NCBI RefSeq assembly: GCF_024199925.1 | Contig: NZ_JANADR010000001.1 | Coordinates: 9,818,386 to 9,882,385 of the forward strand | Direction: 5' to 3' | Source: Bradyrhizobium sp. CCGUVB1N3 | GTDB lineage: Bacteria > Pseudomonadota > Alphaproteobacteria > Rhizobiales > Xanthobacteraceae | DNA: 64,000 bases | In this document: piece after piece, positions 54,793 through 63,069 of the stretch | How positions within the stretch are numbered: the first letter of the stretch is position 1 | Layout: each line of letters begins with the position of its first letter | Program-made: the position numbers and the translations under genes | Notes under the pieces: generated by a model | What the model was told of the DNA's origin: nothing | Databases searched by the model: none | The model's input: only the letters and a program-made list of their open reading frames with translations

Positions 54793-55893
54793 TTAGAATT
54801 TCTTCCGTCTGACAGCGCAGTGAATCGGATCGAACACAAACTTCTTATGGTAAGTGACGCTCAGCACGCCTGTGTAGCGGTCAAGAGTATGGGTGTGTTC
54901 GGTATCGCCAAATTCAATCCTGGAGTCAGCGACCCGCACATACTGCACCGTCTCGTATTTCTGACCGGCTCGCCCGGCGACCATGGCAATCGCACTCTCG
55001 TCGGTCTGCGAGACGACGGTGCCATTGTGATAGTGCGACGATCCGTACTGGACGTCCGCCCGGCTCGCCGGAATATCGAGGTTCGCGATGTCGCCGTTGG
55101 CCGCTTTGCACAGCAATTGAAGTCCGCTGAAATCGGAAGGCACCGCTTCGGGTGACTCTTTGTCGAGCGCCTGCATCTGCTTCAAAAATTCCTTCGCTTT
55201 TTCATTGCCCTGGTCGGCAGCTTTTCTGAGCCATTGCTGGGCCGCTGCATGATCGCGCGTCACGCCCCAGCCCATTTCATAGTAGCTGCCGACAATCAGT
55301 TGAGCCTCGTCATATCCTTGTTCGGCTGCTTGGAGATGCCAATTGAGCGACTCTTTATAGTCCTTTGCCACACCCCAGCCGTTTCCGTACAAGAGGCCAA
55401 CCGTATAAAGTCCGATGGCAGAATTTTGCGCGGCCGCCTTGCGGGCCCAACTCATGGATTGTGCGTAGTCTTTGGGAACGCCAGCACCGCCTCGGTACAT
55501 GGTCGCCAGCAACTCCTGGGCACGAACATCGCCTTGATCCGCGGCCCTGCGGGCCCAAAGCGCGGCTTGCGCAAAATCCCGCTTAGTACCATCACCATTG
55601 AAATACTGGTACGCGAGGTGAACCTGAGCGCCCAAAAATCCCGCTTCGGCCGCGCGGCGGCACCATGACAATGCCTGAGCGCGATCTCCGCGCGATACGA
55701 GGTCGTCGCACTTGGCATTCACGTCAGCGCCGAGCGCCGAGGGTGAGGTAGTCTGCGCGGCAACCTGGCCGAAGCTTGCCGCACCTGTCAGAAGCGAGCA
55801 AGCGATAATGACTGAAATTGGTCGGGGCTTCTTGAGCGTCGGGAATGCGAGGATGGGCGGGCGTTTGAACCCGTAAGCTACGTTTTGTTTCAA
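54793..55893 (-). CDS. Sel1-repeat protein lacking an ATG in this orientation
   Basis: A protein of 366 residues if TTG 55893 is used. A hydrophobic export signal (SVIIACSLLTGAASFGQVAAQ) precedes four or five Sel1-like repeats (AQVHLAYQYFNGDGTKRDFAQAALWARRAADQG and similar) and a C-terminal globular part. The TTG sits inside the left arm of a 21-bp inverted repeat. No ATG or GTG occurs in frame up to the upstream stop. If the 106-bp spacer were flipped, the frame would begin at ATG (MGTSVLKQNVAYGF). The gene may now be off. Confidence 0.7.
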   Translation of the reverse strand: MKQNVAYGFKRPPILAFPTLKKPRPISVIIACSLLTGAASFGQVAAQTTSPSALGADVNAKCDDLVSRGDRAQALSWCRRAAEAGFLGAQVHLAYQYFNGDGTKRDFAQAALWARRAADQGDVRAQELLATMYRGGAGVPKDYAQSMSWARKAAAQNSAIGLYTVGLLYGNGWGVAKDYKESLNWHLQAAEQGYDEAQLIVGSYYEMGWGVTRDHAAAQQWLRKAADQGNEKAKEFLKQMQALDKESPEAVPSDFSGLQLLCKAANGDIANLDIPASRADVQYGSSHYHNGTVVSQTDESAIAMVAGRAGQKYETVQYVRVADSRIEFGDTEHTHTLDRYTGVLSVTYHKKFVFDPIHCAVRRKKF

Positions 55894-56018
55894 GCTGCCA
55901 AAATGCTGTTGAAATTGGCCTTCAAGAAACGTTAGACTCAGGCGCTAAATTTCCAGAGTGCACGCGCTCTCGCAGTAAATATGGGGACTTCCGTGCTGAA
56001 ACAAAACGTAGCTTACGG
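55871..56018. repeat. 21-bp perfect inverted repeat around a 106-bp spacer (candidate invertible switch)
   Basis: CCGTAAGCTACGTTTTGTTTC at 55871-55891 is the exact complement of 55998-56018. The arms are separated by 106 bp. The spacer carries ATG 55981, whose frame enters the right arm and ends after about 36 codons. A tyrosine recombinase starts 18 bp beyond the right arm. Flipping the spacer would give that ATG to the Sel1 gene. Confidence 0.75.
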
Positions 56019-56035
56019 TTTCGGCCGGAGGTTCG

Positions 56036-56653
56036 ATGCAACAGCGCGCGGGCGGCTCACAATTCAGCCTTTTTGGTCCCTCGGGTGAGCGTAAGTACCT
56101 GAATGACGCCGAGCGGCGGCGGTTTATCCGAGCAGCCGGACGAGCGTGCACCGAAGTCCGGCTTTTCTGTCTGACCCTCTTTTACAGCGGTGGCCGTATC
56201 TCCGAAATTCTGGCTCTCTCGGCCGTCTCCATCGACCTCGATAGCCGCGTCGCCACGATCCGCACCCTGAAGCGTCGCAAGCCGGGTGTCGTCCGGCAGG
56301 TGCCGCTCCCGCGCAGCCACGTCCAAGAGCTCAATCGAGCTTTCGGCATCCGCCGCCGACAGCGTGATCCGCTGGGAGCGACCACACGCCTCTGGCGCTG
56401 GAGCCGGACCACGGCCTGGCGGCGCGTCAAGGAAGTAATGGCGAGGGCTGGCGTCAGCTATACGGCGGCAATGCCAAAGGGCCTGCGGCACGGCTTCGGC
56501 GTCAACGCCAGCGCCAGATTTGTGCCGCAGCATCTGATCCAGCGCTGGCTAGGTCACTCATCGCCGAAGACGACCGCCATCTATTGCGATGTCTGCGGTC
56601 CGGACGAGCGAACCTTTGCCGTCCGAATGTGGCGGTCGGCCAAACATCGATGA
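56036..56653 (+). CDS. short tyrosine recombinase (candidate invertase)
   Basis: A 205-residue tyrosine recombinase consisting mainly of the catalytic domain: Arg in YSGGRISEILAL, PKGLRHGFG box, QRWLGHSS and nucleophile Tyr in TTAIYCDV. It lacks a full N-terminal core-binding domain, like short recombinases that act as invertases (FimB/FimE type). ATG 56036 follows CCGGAGG. The adjoining 21-bp inverted repeat is its likely substrate. A dimer-resolution role is the alternative. Confidence 0.85.
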   Translation: MQQRAGGSQFSLFGPSGERKYLNDAERRRFIRAAGRACTEVRLFCLTLFYSGGRISEILALSAVSIDLDSRVATIRTLKRRKPGVVRQVPLPRSHVQELNRAFGIRRRQRDPLGATTRLWRWSRTTAWRRVKEVMARAGVSYTAAMPKGLRHGFGVNASARFVPQHLIQRWLGHSSPKTTAIYCDVCGPDERTFAVRMWRSAKHR

Positions 56654-56754
56654 AGGCAGCGGCCAACAATATTTTCAGCGCGCAATACAAGACAATTCGG
56701 TCGTCGAACTGCTCCAATGTGTAGTCTGGGTTGGACCTGACCGGAGCGGCCAAC

Positions 56755-56940
56755 ATGCGTCATGACCCTCAGCACGAAATCTGGAATCCGTTTTGCGAAC
56801 GTGTCGATGGCTTGTCTCCCTCGGAGCGGGTCGAGAGCGAGCGGGCTGCGGCCTGGACGTTGTACGCGCGCGGAGGTGGGGGCGATCCAAAGTTCTTTGA
56901 CTATCAGAGCTACATTAAGCAGGCCGAGCGGGAACGCTAA
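56755..56940 (+). CDS. small hydrophilic protein
   Basis: A 61-residue protein from ATG 56755 behind GGAGCGG: HDPQHEIWNPFCERVDG, then LYARGGGGDPKFFDYQSYIKQAERER. No family is recognised. It is followed by a hairpin overlapping the stop. Confidence 0.55.
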   Translation: MRHDPQHEIWNPFCERVDGLSPSERVESERAAAWTLYARGGGGDPKFFDYQSYIKQAERER

Positions 56941-56951
56941 GACGTTCCCGC
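56928..56951 (+). terminator. hairpin overlapping the small-gene stop
   Basis: A 9-bp perfect stem GCGGGAACG/CGTTCCCGC with loop CTAAGA, followed by TTGCTTTG. A probable terminator. Confidence 0.65.
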
Positions 56952-56970
56952 TTGCTTTGAGATGAGTTTT

Positions 56971-57423
56971 TCATGACTGTAAAACTCGCTCGATCAGTCG
57001 CGACGTTTCAGCGACGGTATGCGCAAGCTGCGCCTTGTCGCGTTGGTCGAGGTCACTGCGGCACACCCTGACGAGCAATGGCAGTAGCGCGCTGAAAAGT
57101 ACATGCAGCTTCACGAGCGGTTCTTCTACATCGTTCCATGATCGCTTCTGCTGCGTCCAGTATTTCGCCCGAACCGCATACATCCAGATCGCCCAGCGCG
57201 ATCCAACCTTGAAGGCGGGCGTCGTCGCCTTGGTCTCCAGCTCATGGTACATGCTCCTGACGTCACGAGGATCAGTTGTTCCCCGCAGCTTCAGCGTGAT
57301 CGCCTCAACGCCGATCACCTGCGCCTGCGCGAGCGGTGGCAGATCGAGCAGATGAAAGCTGTCGATACCTGCCGGCGCGGAAACGCGCCGGGATGACGAT
57401 GCAGAGTTAGTGCGTTCGTTCAT
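56971..57423 (-). CDS. hypothetical protein in DUF4407-like operon
   Basis: A 150-residue helical protein with ATG 57423 behind AGGAG. LLDLPPLAQAQVIGVEAITLKLRG, then VGSRWAIWMYAVRAKYW and a C-terminal amphipathic region. It starts 9 bp after the membrane-protein stop, so it is in the same operon. Not recognised. Confidence 0.6.
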   Translation of the reverse strand: MNERTNSASSSRRVSAPAGIDSFHLLDLPPLAQAQVIGVEAITLKLRGTTDPRDVRSMYHELETKATTPAFKVGSRWAIWMYAVRAKYWTQQKRSWNDVEEPLVKLHVLFSALLPLLVRVCRSDLDQRDKAQLAHTVAETSRLIERVLQS

Positions 57424-57432
57424 TGTCGGCTC

Positions 57433-58692
57433 CTACATTAACGGCTGGGTGATCGAAGGGACGAGGGGGTTTTTCCGAGGGCGGCCACGGCCTCTGCGAG
57501 GCGCGGGCTGGACTGGTTCTTCAGCGAGGGAGGCGAGAGGTGATGCCGCTCCGCTCGCGTTCGCCGGCGGAATGGCGGCACCACCTGACGGGCTCGGCTC
57601 GTCGTCATCGGGATTGCCGTTCAGCTCGACAGCCAGGCGGCGCGCTGAGTCCGCGGAATGCCGCAGCACGTCGCGGTAGAGGTTAACGGCGAGTTTGGTC
57701 GGAGGGCTCGCAAGAGCGAGGATCAAAATCCAGGCCTCTAAAGCCAGCCCGACGAAGTCGGTGATCCCAACTCCCGCCGCGACAACGGAATCCTTCGCCG
57801 CCGCATTTTTCAAGGCCGTCAGGCCGGCTAAGAGGCCTGATGGCGGCTTCGTGTAATGCGGATCGGATTCCGCGCGAACGCGTACGTCCGCATTGCGATT
57901 GGCCTCACGGAGCCTGTAGGCTTGATCGGAGGCCGAGGCTCTCACTTCCGCCGCCTTGATCCTGATATCGATGCTACCTAGTGTTTCGGTGTTTGCTTCA
58001 CGGGCCGCCGAAAGACTTGCCTGCTGTTTCGCGTTCGAGCGCCCCACACCGCCGGACAGTTGCGTCTCCCGTTTGACGAGCGTACCTCGCTGCGCATTGA
58101 GTTCGGCCAGATCCTTGGCGTCCCGATCGCGGGTATCACGCGCCACCTTCAGTTCAGCGTCGACGGCTTTGGTGTGGAAAGCCAGGATAGGCGCGTTTTG
58201 GTTCGCAACCAAGGACGAGAGCTCTGCTTGAATTTCAGATCGGAAAAAGACCTGAGCGGTTAGCGTACCTGCGATAATGGCGACCGCCATTCCAACGCTG
58301 GCTTTCGAGAGCAAAAGCACCCACCACCCGACATCGTCAGCGCCATGGGGAAGCTTGAGCCCCATCTTGCGGAGCTGCCGATTGCCCTGAGCGTACAGGC
58401 CGCGCAGATTGACAAACGCGTCCATGCGAATGCAGAGAAGATAGGCGAGACCAAAAGCCACGACGATCGGCATTGCATCAAACTCGCCGGGCGTTCCGAA
58501 CGTCGTCTCTCCGGCGATCGCCATCGTGCCGAAGCAATAGAAGAAAGCTCCAGTTTGCGCCGCCGCGCGGTTGCGTAAGGCCGAGATATCTGCGGTGGTA
58601 GCGTAGAGGTCTTGGATCTCTGTCCCGATTCCGCTTTTACTTATCAAGAACCGGGTAAGGCCGCCGGTTCTGACTGGTTGGTCCGAGTCCAT
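57433..58692 (-). CDS. DUF4407-like membrane protein with AT-hook-like tail
   Basis: A 419-residue membrane protein. Hydrophobic segments at about 45-65, 72-90, 120-150 and 310-332 surround a long coiled coil (TKAVDAELKVARDTRDRDAKDLAELNAQ...), the DUF4407 layout. The C-terminal tail PRRGRGRPRKNP matches an AT-hook (R-G-R-P-R-K), usually minor-groove DNA binding. A membrane anchor with an AT hook is odd and could tether element DNA. ATG 58692 follows GAAGGAG. Confidence 0.7.
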   Translation of the reverse strand: MDSDQPVRTGGLTRFLISKSGIGTEIQDLYATTADISALRNRAAAQTGAFFYCFGTMAIAGETTFGTPGEFDAMPIVVAFGLAYLLCIRMDAFVNLRGLYAQGNRQLRKMGLKLPHGADDVGWWVLLLSKASVGMAVAIIAGTLTAQVFFRSEIQAELSSLVANQNAPILAFHTKAVDAELKVARDTRDRDAKDLAELNAQRGTLVKRETQLSGGVGRSNAKQQASLSAAREANTETLGSIDIRIKAAEVRASASDQAYRLREANRNADVRVRAESDPHYTKPPSGLLAGLTALKNAAAKDSVVAAGVGITDFVGLALEAWILILALASPPTKLAVNLYRDVLRHSADSARRLAVELNGNPDDDEPSPSGGAAIPPANASGAASPLASLAEEPVQPAPRRGRGRPRKNPLVPSITQPLM

Positions 58693-59020
58693 GAAATATT
58701 CTCCTTCGTTTCAGAGCATGAGAATCCTCTGCGGTGGTCGCGGTACGATCGCCGGTTTTGTATCGTGGAAGTTTTGGATGGGATGCGGCGCGGCGGCCCT
58801 AGGGTGGCGCTCTACAACGTTTCATACGGGCGAACTCCATCGTGCGCGCGCAACACTGCTTGCGCGCATTGTTCAGATGCGATCAGGGAGACAAGCATGG
58901 ACGTTACGGCATCGTTCGCGCACGATGTCGGTCGTGTTTACTGTCCGGCGATTTCAGAGGGCCGGTTCGGTTATGCGGTTAAGCGTAGCCAATTGTCTGC
59001 ATAAGACCGAAGGTCCGAAG
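58693..59020. other. intergenic region
   Basis: No supported gene. Short frames here lack a ribosome-binding site and protein-like composition. It contains the promoter region of the DUF4407-like operon. Confidence 0.45.
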
Positions 59021-59686
59021 TCATTGGGCTCTCGCACAATCTGGCGACAAGTACTTGGCGTAAACGTTCAGAATGGCGCCTCCCGCGACGAACAAGGGCA
59101 GGAGCAGCCGAGTCAGAAACCACAGATTGAGATAAGCAAGATCAAGGAGAGCCATGCCAATCGCGAAAATGTAGAAGCCAACGACAGCACCCTTCCCAGC
59201 AGCGTAGAGCATCGCCAGCGGTAGCAGTTCGTGTCGCCTGTATGCGGTGCGGCACACCATCAAGAATGTGAAAGCCGCGAAAATGAGCAAAGAGAGTCTC
59301 GCGCCGGGAGTTGTGGCGAAAACTTCCTGGTGGTATTGGAATAAGTAGTGATGGTCGATGGCCCACAACAGACACACCGCGATGAGCGCCCCGACAGTTG
59401 CTTGACCACGATATATGGCAAAGCGCTCCTTCTTGCTCATGATGACGCCGCCATTCGCTAAGGCAAGATGTTGTGGAGAGGCAAACCGTAGCCACCAATC
59501 GGCCGCTAGGGCCGAGGTGAACTGGACGGCGCACGATGAAAGTGCCCTGGTGACGCTACGCCCTGTCGAGCGGTGCTGCTCATACATATCATGCAGACAG
59601 ACGAGAGTTTCGTCGGCACGGTCGGCCGACAGGGCGCTGCACAGACCGTTCACCGTGGCTTGAAATGCTCGTTGCAACAAATTCAT
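59021..59686 (-). CDS. membrane protein partner of PadR regulator
   Basis: A 221-residue protein with a soluble N-terminal part (about 85 residues) and four membrane segments (YRGQATVGALIAVCLLWAI, LSLLIFAAFTFLMV, AVVGFYIFAIGMALLDLAYL, LLLPLFVAGGAILNVYA). ATG 59686 follows AAGGGAG and lies 12 bp after the PadR stop. PadR genes are often paired with such permease-like membrane proteins, which they control. Confidence 0.7.
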   Translation of the reverse strand: MNLLQRAFQATVNGLCSALSADRADETLVCLHDMYEQHRSTGRSVTRALSSCAVQFTSALAADWWLRFASPQHLALANGGVIMSKKERFAIYRGQATVGALIAVCLLWAIDHHYLFQYHQEVFATTPGARLSLLIFAAFTFLMVCRTAYRRHELLPLAMLYAAGKGAVVGFYIFAIGMALLDLAYLNLWFLTRLLLPLFVAGGAILNVYAKYLSPDCARAQ

Positions 59687-59698
59687 CGCGCGCTCCCT

Positions 59699-60010
59699 TC
59701 ACTTCTTCGCGGAGACCAAGGTCAGCGAATGGATCGCCTCACTCGTTCTGTTAGCTTCGATCAGCGCGGCTCGACCGATGTTCGTTAGCTTATAATAGAC
59801 GCGTGCCTTTCCGCCGCGCTCAGGCAGGGGATCTCCCTTGCGGCGGCTGATGAATTGCTTTTTGACCGCACGATCCAGCGTTGGGTAAAGCGTGCCAAGT
59901 GTGACAGCAAAACGCTTGTCGGAAAGGACTTCCTGGATTTCGGCGGTCGACAATTCTCCGCCCTTTGCGATCTGCAACGCTAGCAACAGCGCCTGCTCTG
60001 TACGACCCAT
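59699..60010 (-). CDS. PadR-family regulator 1
   Basis: A 103-residue winged-helix regulator: LALQIAKGGELSTAEIQEVLSDKRFAVTLGTLYPTLDRAVKKQFISRRKG, then RGGKARVYYKLTNIGRAAL. The G-T-x-Y-P-T-L-x-R motif is the PadR hallmark. First gene of an operon with the membrane protein. Confidence 0.88.
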   Translation of the reverse strand: MGRTEQALLLALQIAKGGELSTAEIQEVLSDKRFAVTLGTLYPTLDRAVKKQFISRRKGDPLPERGGKARVYYKLTNIGRAALIEANRTSEAIHSLTLVSAKK

Positions 60011-60080
60011 GATCGTTATCCCTTGTTATACGTTGTAAGGAATATCGACATGATGTTCGAATTGTGGCGAGCGTTCTCGA

Positions 60081-60431
60081 TTACGAAAGATTCGGGCCGC
60101 CCTTCTTCGGTGTAGGGCGCGGCACGGGGGGGCTTCGATCAGACATATCCTGAAGAGCCGCGCGTTGACGATCTGCCTCTTCGACAGCTACTAGGCCCTT
60201 GGGTGAAAGCGAGTAATAGACATTTGCTTTGCCGCCCCGCACAGGTGCTGGATCGCCCCGTCGCCGAACCACCAATTCGCCCTCAAGCATTCGGTCGAGC
60301 GTTGGGTAAATCGTCCCCATTGGTGGCTTGGGAAGATAACGACCGATTAGTTCGGCAATCTCCGTCGGGGTCGCGCCATTCTCCATAACCTTGAGAGCAA
60401 CGAGGATGCGTTCTGCTTGCGACCCTAACAA
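60081..60431 (-). CDS. PadR-family regulator 2
   Basis: A 116-residue PadR relative: ILVALKVMENGATPTEIAELIGRYLPKPPMGTIYPTLDRMLEGELVVRRRG, then RGGKANVYYSLSPKGL. A paralogue of the adjacent PadR (70 bp away), pointing to a tandem duplication. A TTG start at 60431 is assumed. Confidence 0.8.
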   Translation of the reverse strand: MLGSQAERILVALKVMENGATPTEIAELIGRYLPKPPMGTIYPTLDRMLEGELVVRRRGDPAPVRGGKANVYYSLSPKGLVAVEEADRQRAALQDMSDRSPPVPRPTPKKGGPNLS

Positions 60432-60544
60432 TCACCGACGGTCGCGCTGATGCGAATTCGCGGGCGAAGCGTTTTGATGCGCTGGTGCGTCGGCATTCGT
60501 GTTCACGTCACTCCTTTCGTCTTGGTCTGCCAATCTTGTTAAGC

Positions 60545-60620
60545 CTTAAGCCCCAAGTTTAGACGTTCGTCCGAGATTTATGCAAATGCATTAAATACTT
60601 TCGGCAAACTTGGGCTTAAG
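60545..60620. repeat. inverted repeat upstream of the PadR genes
   Basis: Arms CTTAAGCCCCAAGTTT and AAACTTGGGCTTAAG (one extra C) are separated by 45 bp that include TTTATGCAAATGCATTAAAT. The gap 60432-60758 holds no gene. It could be a regulatory dyad for the PadR unit or the border of an old insertion. Confidence 0.5.
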
Positions 60621-60758
60621 CGCTTGGTGCGCAACGGAATGCTCAAAAGCGAAGATGTGGTTTGCGCGTCACCTCGGCTTGGAGCACATCGCGTCGGAAA
60701 GGATAGGAATGTTTTGTAATCGCCCCCCTCAAGTCGGATTGCGCGCTAGAATGTTGAA

Positions 60759-61412
60759 ATGGTTCATCCGCCACCATACTCGCCGCCGTCGGTCGCATTC
60801 GATACACAACTGGCGGACATTTTGCTGGACGAGCAATTGCAAGCCCCTGCCGATGTCAGCTTGAGTGCTGCGTCGGTCGGGAGTCGTAGCCCGTTCGAGG
60901 GCTACTCACGGGTGTTGACGCCCGAGGGTGGCATCCTCATCCACTACACGGATCTCAACCTCAGTTGGCCGTTGAAGTGCATTCGTGTTGCCTTGTGCCT
61001 TGCGGTGACCACGTTGGGCGGCTGGCTGATAGTTCCCGCTGACGATGATTTCTTGTCGGCGCCGGTGCTCGGCGTCCTTGCGGCGACGGCTCTGATCGAC
61101 TGGCTGATCCTCCGCTTCAAGATCAGGGCACGACACAGTGTTGAAGTCCGCCCCGACTGCATGATCATCGATGGCAAGGACGTATTCTTTGCTGAAGACA
61201 TCGGCGAGAATCATCCCCAGCTGCAAGACGCGCCAGGAGAGCCCAACCAGAAGAATATCTGCGCGACTGTCGGAACCCGCTTCGTGAAGTTGATGACCGC
61301 CAATCCGAGCGACGACAACGACCGTACCCCCGACATACTTGCGGCGCATCTCAAAGAGGCCATCGAGCAACTTTGGACGCGCCGCGAGGTGACCTTTCCC
61401 GAGGTCTACTGA
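60759..61412 (+). CDS. two-helix membrane hypothetical protein
   Basis: A 217-residue protein. Two membrane helices (about 77-92 and 101-117) lie centrally, with a soluble N-terminal and a C-terminal beta-strand domain (HSVEVRPDCMIIDGKDVFFAEDIG). Its 3' end overlaps the convergent VirD4 gene by 7 bp. Probably an ICE accessory membrane protein. No strong Shine-Dalgarno. Confidence 0.6.
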   Translation: MVHPPPYSPPSVAFDTQLADILLDEQLQAPADVSLSAASVGSRSPFEGYSRVLTPEGGILIHYTDLNLSWPLKCIRVALCLAVTTLGGWLIVPADDDFLSAPVLGVLAATALIDWLILRFKIRARHSVEVRPDCMIIDGKDVFFAEDIGENHPQLQDAPGEPNQKNICATVGTRFVKLMTANPSDDNDRTPDILAAHLKEAIEQLWTRREVTFPEVY

Positions 61413-62977
61413 CCAGGCAAACGGAATTGGCCAGGCTTCTGGTGCGTCATGTCTCGCGCCGCACGCAGCACCTGTCTGCGGATCGTGTCGACATCCTCAT
61501 GCTCCAGCCGCAATGCGGCTGCCGGCGGCATGCCGGCCATGAGCAAAATCTGGCTTTGACGTTCACGCGAAAACGCACTGTGCAACTCGAACGGCTCGAT
61601 CAGCTTACCAAGCCGACTCTCGATGTAACGCAAGGTCTCGCCATCACCATTGGCGAAGAACTGCAACAGGCCCGCATTGCCAAGTATGGTTTCCCAACCA
61701 GTCTTATAGTGGGCTTGCAGTTGCGTCAGATTTTGCAGGATCGCCCACAGCTTGACGCCAAATTCGGGGAAGTAGGCGGCTGCATGCTCCATATATTGCA
61801 TATGGCCGAGCGTCGCGAACTCCTCCATCAGAAACAAGATGGGCGTACGGTCGCGTGGATAAGGCCCCATGCGCTCCAGTACGATACAGCACATTTGCAC
61901 AATCAAGCGCAGCCACCTTGCGTGCGGCTCGACACGCGCCACAGGTAGGCAGAGAAAGATTGTCGTCGGCCGGTCGCTCCTCAGGGCATCCAGCCTGAAA
62001 TCCGAACGCAGCAATGTCCGGCGCAACAAGAGACTGTCGAGAAAGTCGGTATGCGTTGCCGCTGTCGAGAAAATATTTCCGCGCTCGCCCTCAGGCATAT
62101 TGAGAAACCGGTCACCAATCGCAGCAGCAATGCCGCCGAACCGCGGCCCCAGCGCCTTCATGCGCCGGAGCAGGAATTCCAGAGCCTGTGCATTGGCCGA
62201 GAAGTTTTTGCGACGTTTATCCGTCGCCTCGTCGGCAGCTTCCCTGGCGGCCACCATTCGGGCCCCTTCAACGAGGGGAGGATAGCTGAGGCATAGCAGT
62301 TCGCGCACCGTGACGAGGTTGCGCTCATCAGGCTCAAGCGCCAGAACGAGAAGAATGACACCAATGATCAGCTTTCGTGCGCTGTCGTTCCAATGCCTTG
62401 ATCTCGGATCGCCATCGTCCGGCACCAAAGCGTTGGCAATCAAAGCCACATCGTCGACGATGGCGAGATTGTCGGGATCAAGCGCGCTCAACGGATTGAA
62501 CGAGGAGCTCGGTTCACCCGACTGCCCAAAGGGGTCGAGGATATGCACCTGGTGCCCGAGGGCGCGCCTATAGAGGGCCAGATGGCTGATGCCACCTTTT
62601 GGATCAAGCACCAGCGTCGAGCCCGGATAGAGATAGAGGTTCGGCTCAATCACCGTGGATGTCTTGCCAGAACGAGATTGCGCAAACGTCACCAGAGGCC
62701 TGTCATCCATATGCCCGAGATATTGCCCCGCAAACTTTCCGAGCATGATTTGGCCGGGCACGAACCGGTGCCGCAGCAATTCGCCTGGTGACATCCAGAA
62801 ATTGACACGCTCGCGATCAGGCTTTAGCCGCGGCAGCAATACGCCGCGCGGCAGTGCCCGCCCAAAGAGTTCCTGACCGCGATGATCGAGGCCCGTCAGT
62901 GATGCATGATTGGTGAGCACTATGCGCTTCGTCGGCACGCGATATTTCTGACGTTCGCTTCTGAGCCAATCCCACAT
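61406..62977 (-). CDS. VirD4/TraG-type T4SS coupling protein
   Basis: A coupling ATPase of about 523 residues. Walker A variant AQSRSGKTSTV (normally GPTRSGKT), the LDPKGG sensor and Walker B FLMEEFATLG. C-terminal blocks VKLWAILQNLTQL and the RESQILLMAG region are typical. It lacks the usual N-terminal transmembrane pair seen in many VirD4 proteins. ATG 62977 follows GGAGAG. IS5 copy 2 lies 92 bp upstream, in place of the region where a relaxase or mobilisation gene is expected. Confidence 0.85.
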   Translation of the reverse strand: MWDWLRSERQKYRVPTKRIVLTNHASLTGLDHRGQELFGRALPRGVLLPRLKPDRERVNFWMSPGELLRHRFVPGQIMLGKFAGQYLGHMDDRPLVTFAQSRSGKTSTVIEPNLYLYPGSTLVLDPKGGISHLALYRRALGHQVHILDPFGQSGEPSSSFNPLSALDPDNLAIVDDVALIANALVPDDGDPRSRHWNDSARKLIIGVILLVLALEPDERNLVTVRELLCLSYPPLVEGARMVAAREAADEATDKRRKNFSANAQALEFLLRRMKALGPRFGGIAAAIGDRFLNMPEGERGNIFSTAATHTDFLDSLLLRRTLLRSDFRLDALRSDRPTTIFLCLPVARVEPHARWLRLIVQMCCIVLERMGPYPRDRTPILFLMEEFATLGHMQYMEHAAAYFPEFGVKLWAILQNLTQLQAHYKTGWETILGNAGLLQFFANGDGETLRYIESRLGKLIEPFELHSAFSRERQSQILLMAGMPPAAALRLEHEDVDTIRRQVLRAARDMTHQKPGQFRLPGQ

Positions 62978-63069
62978 CATTCTCTCCATATTGCAGGTTC
63001 GGTGGCTCAATCCTAACGCGGGTTTGTCAGCGGCCTCTCGTAAAGTCTCGTAGGGCGGATGAGATCTTA

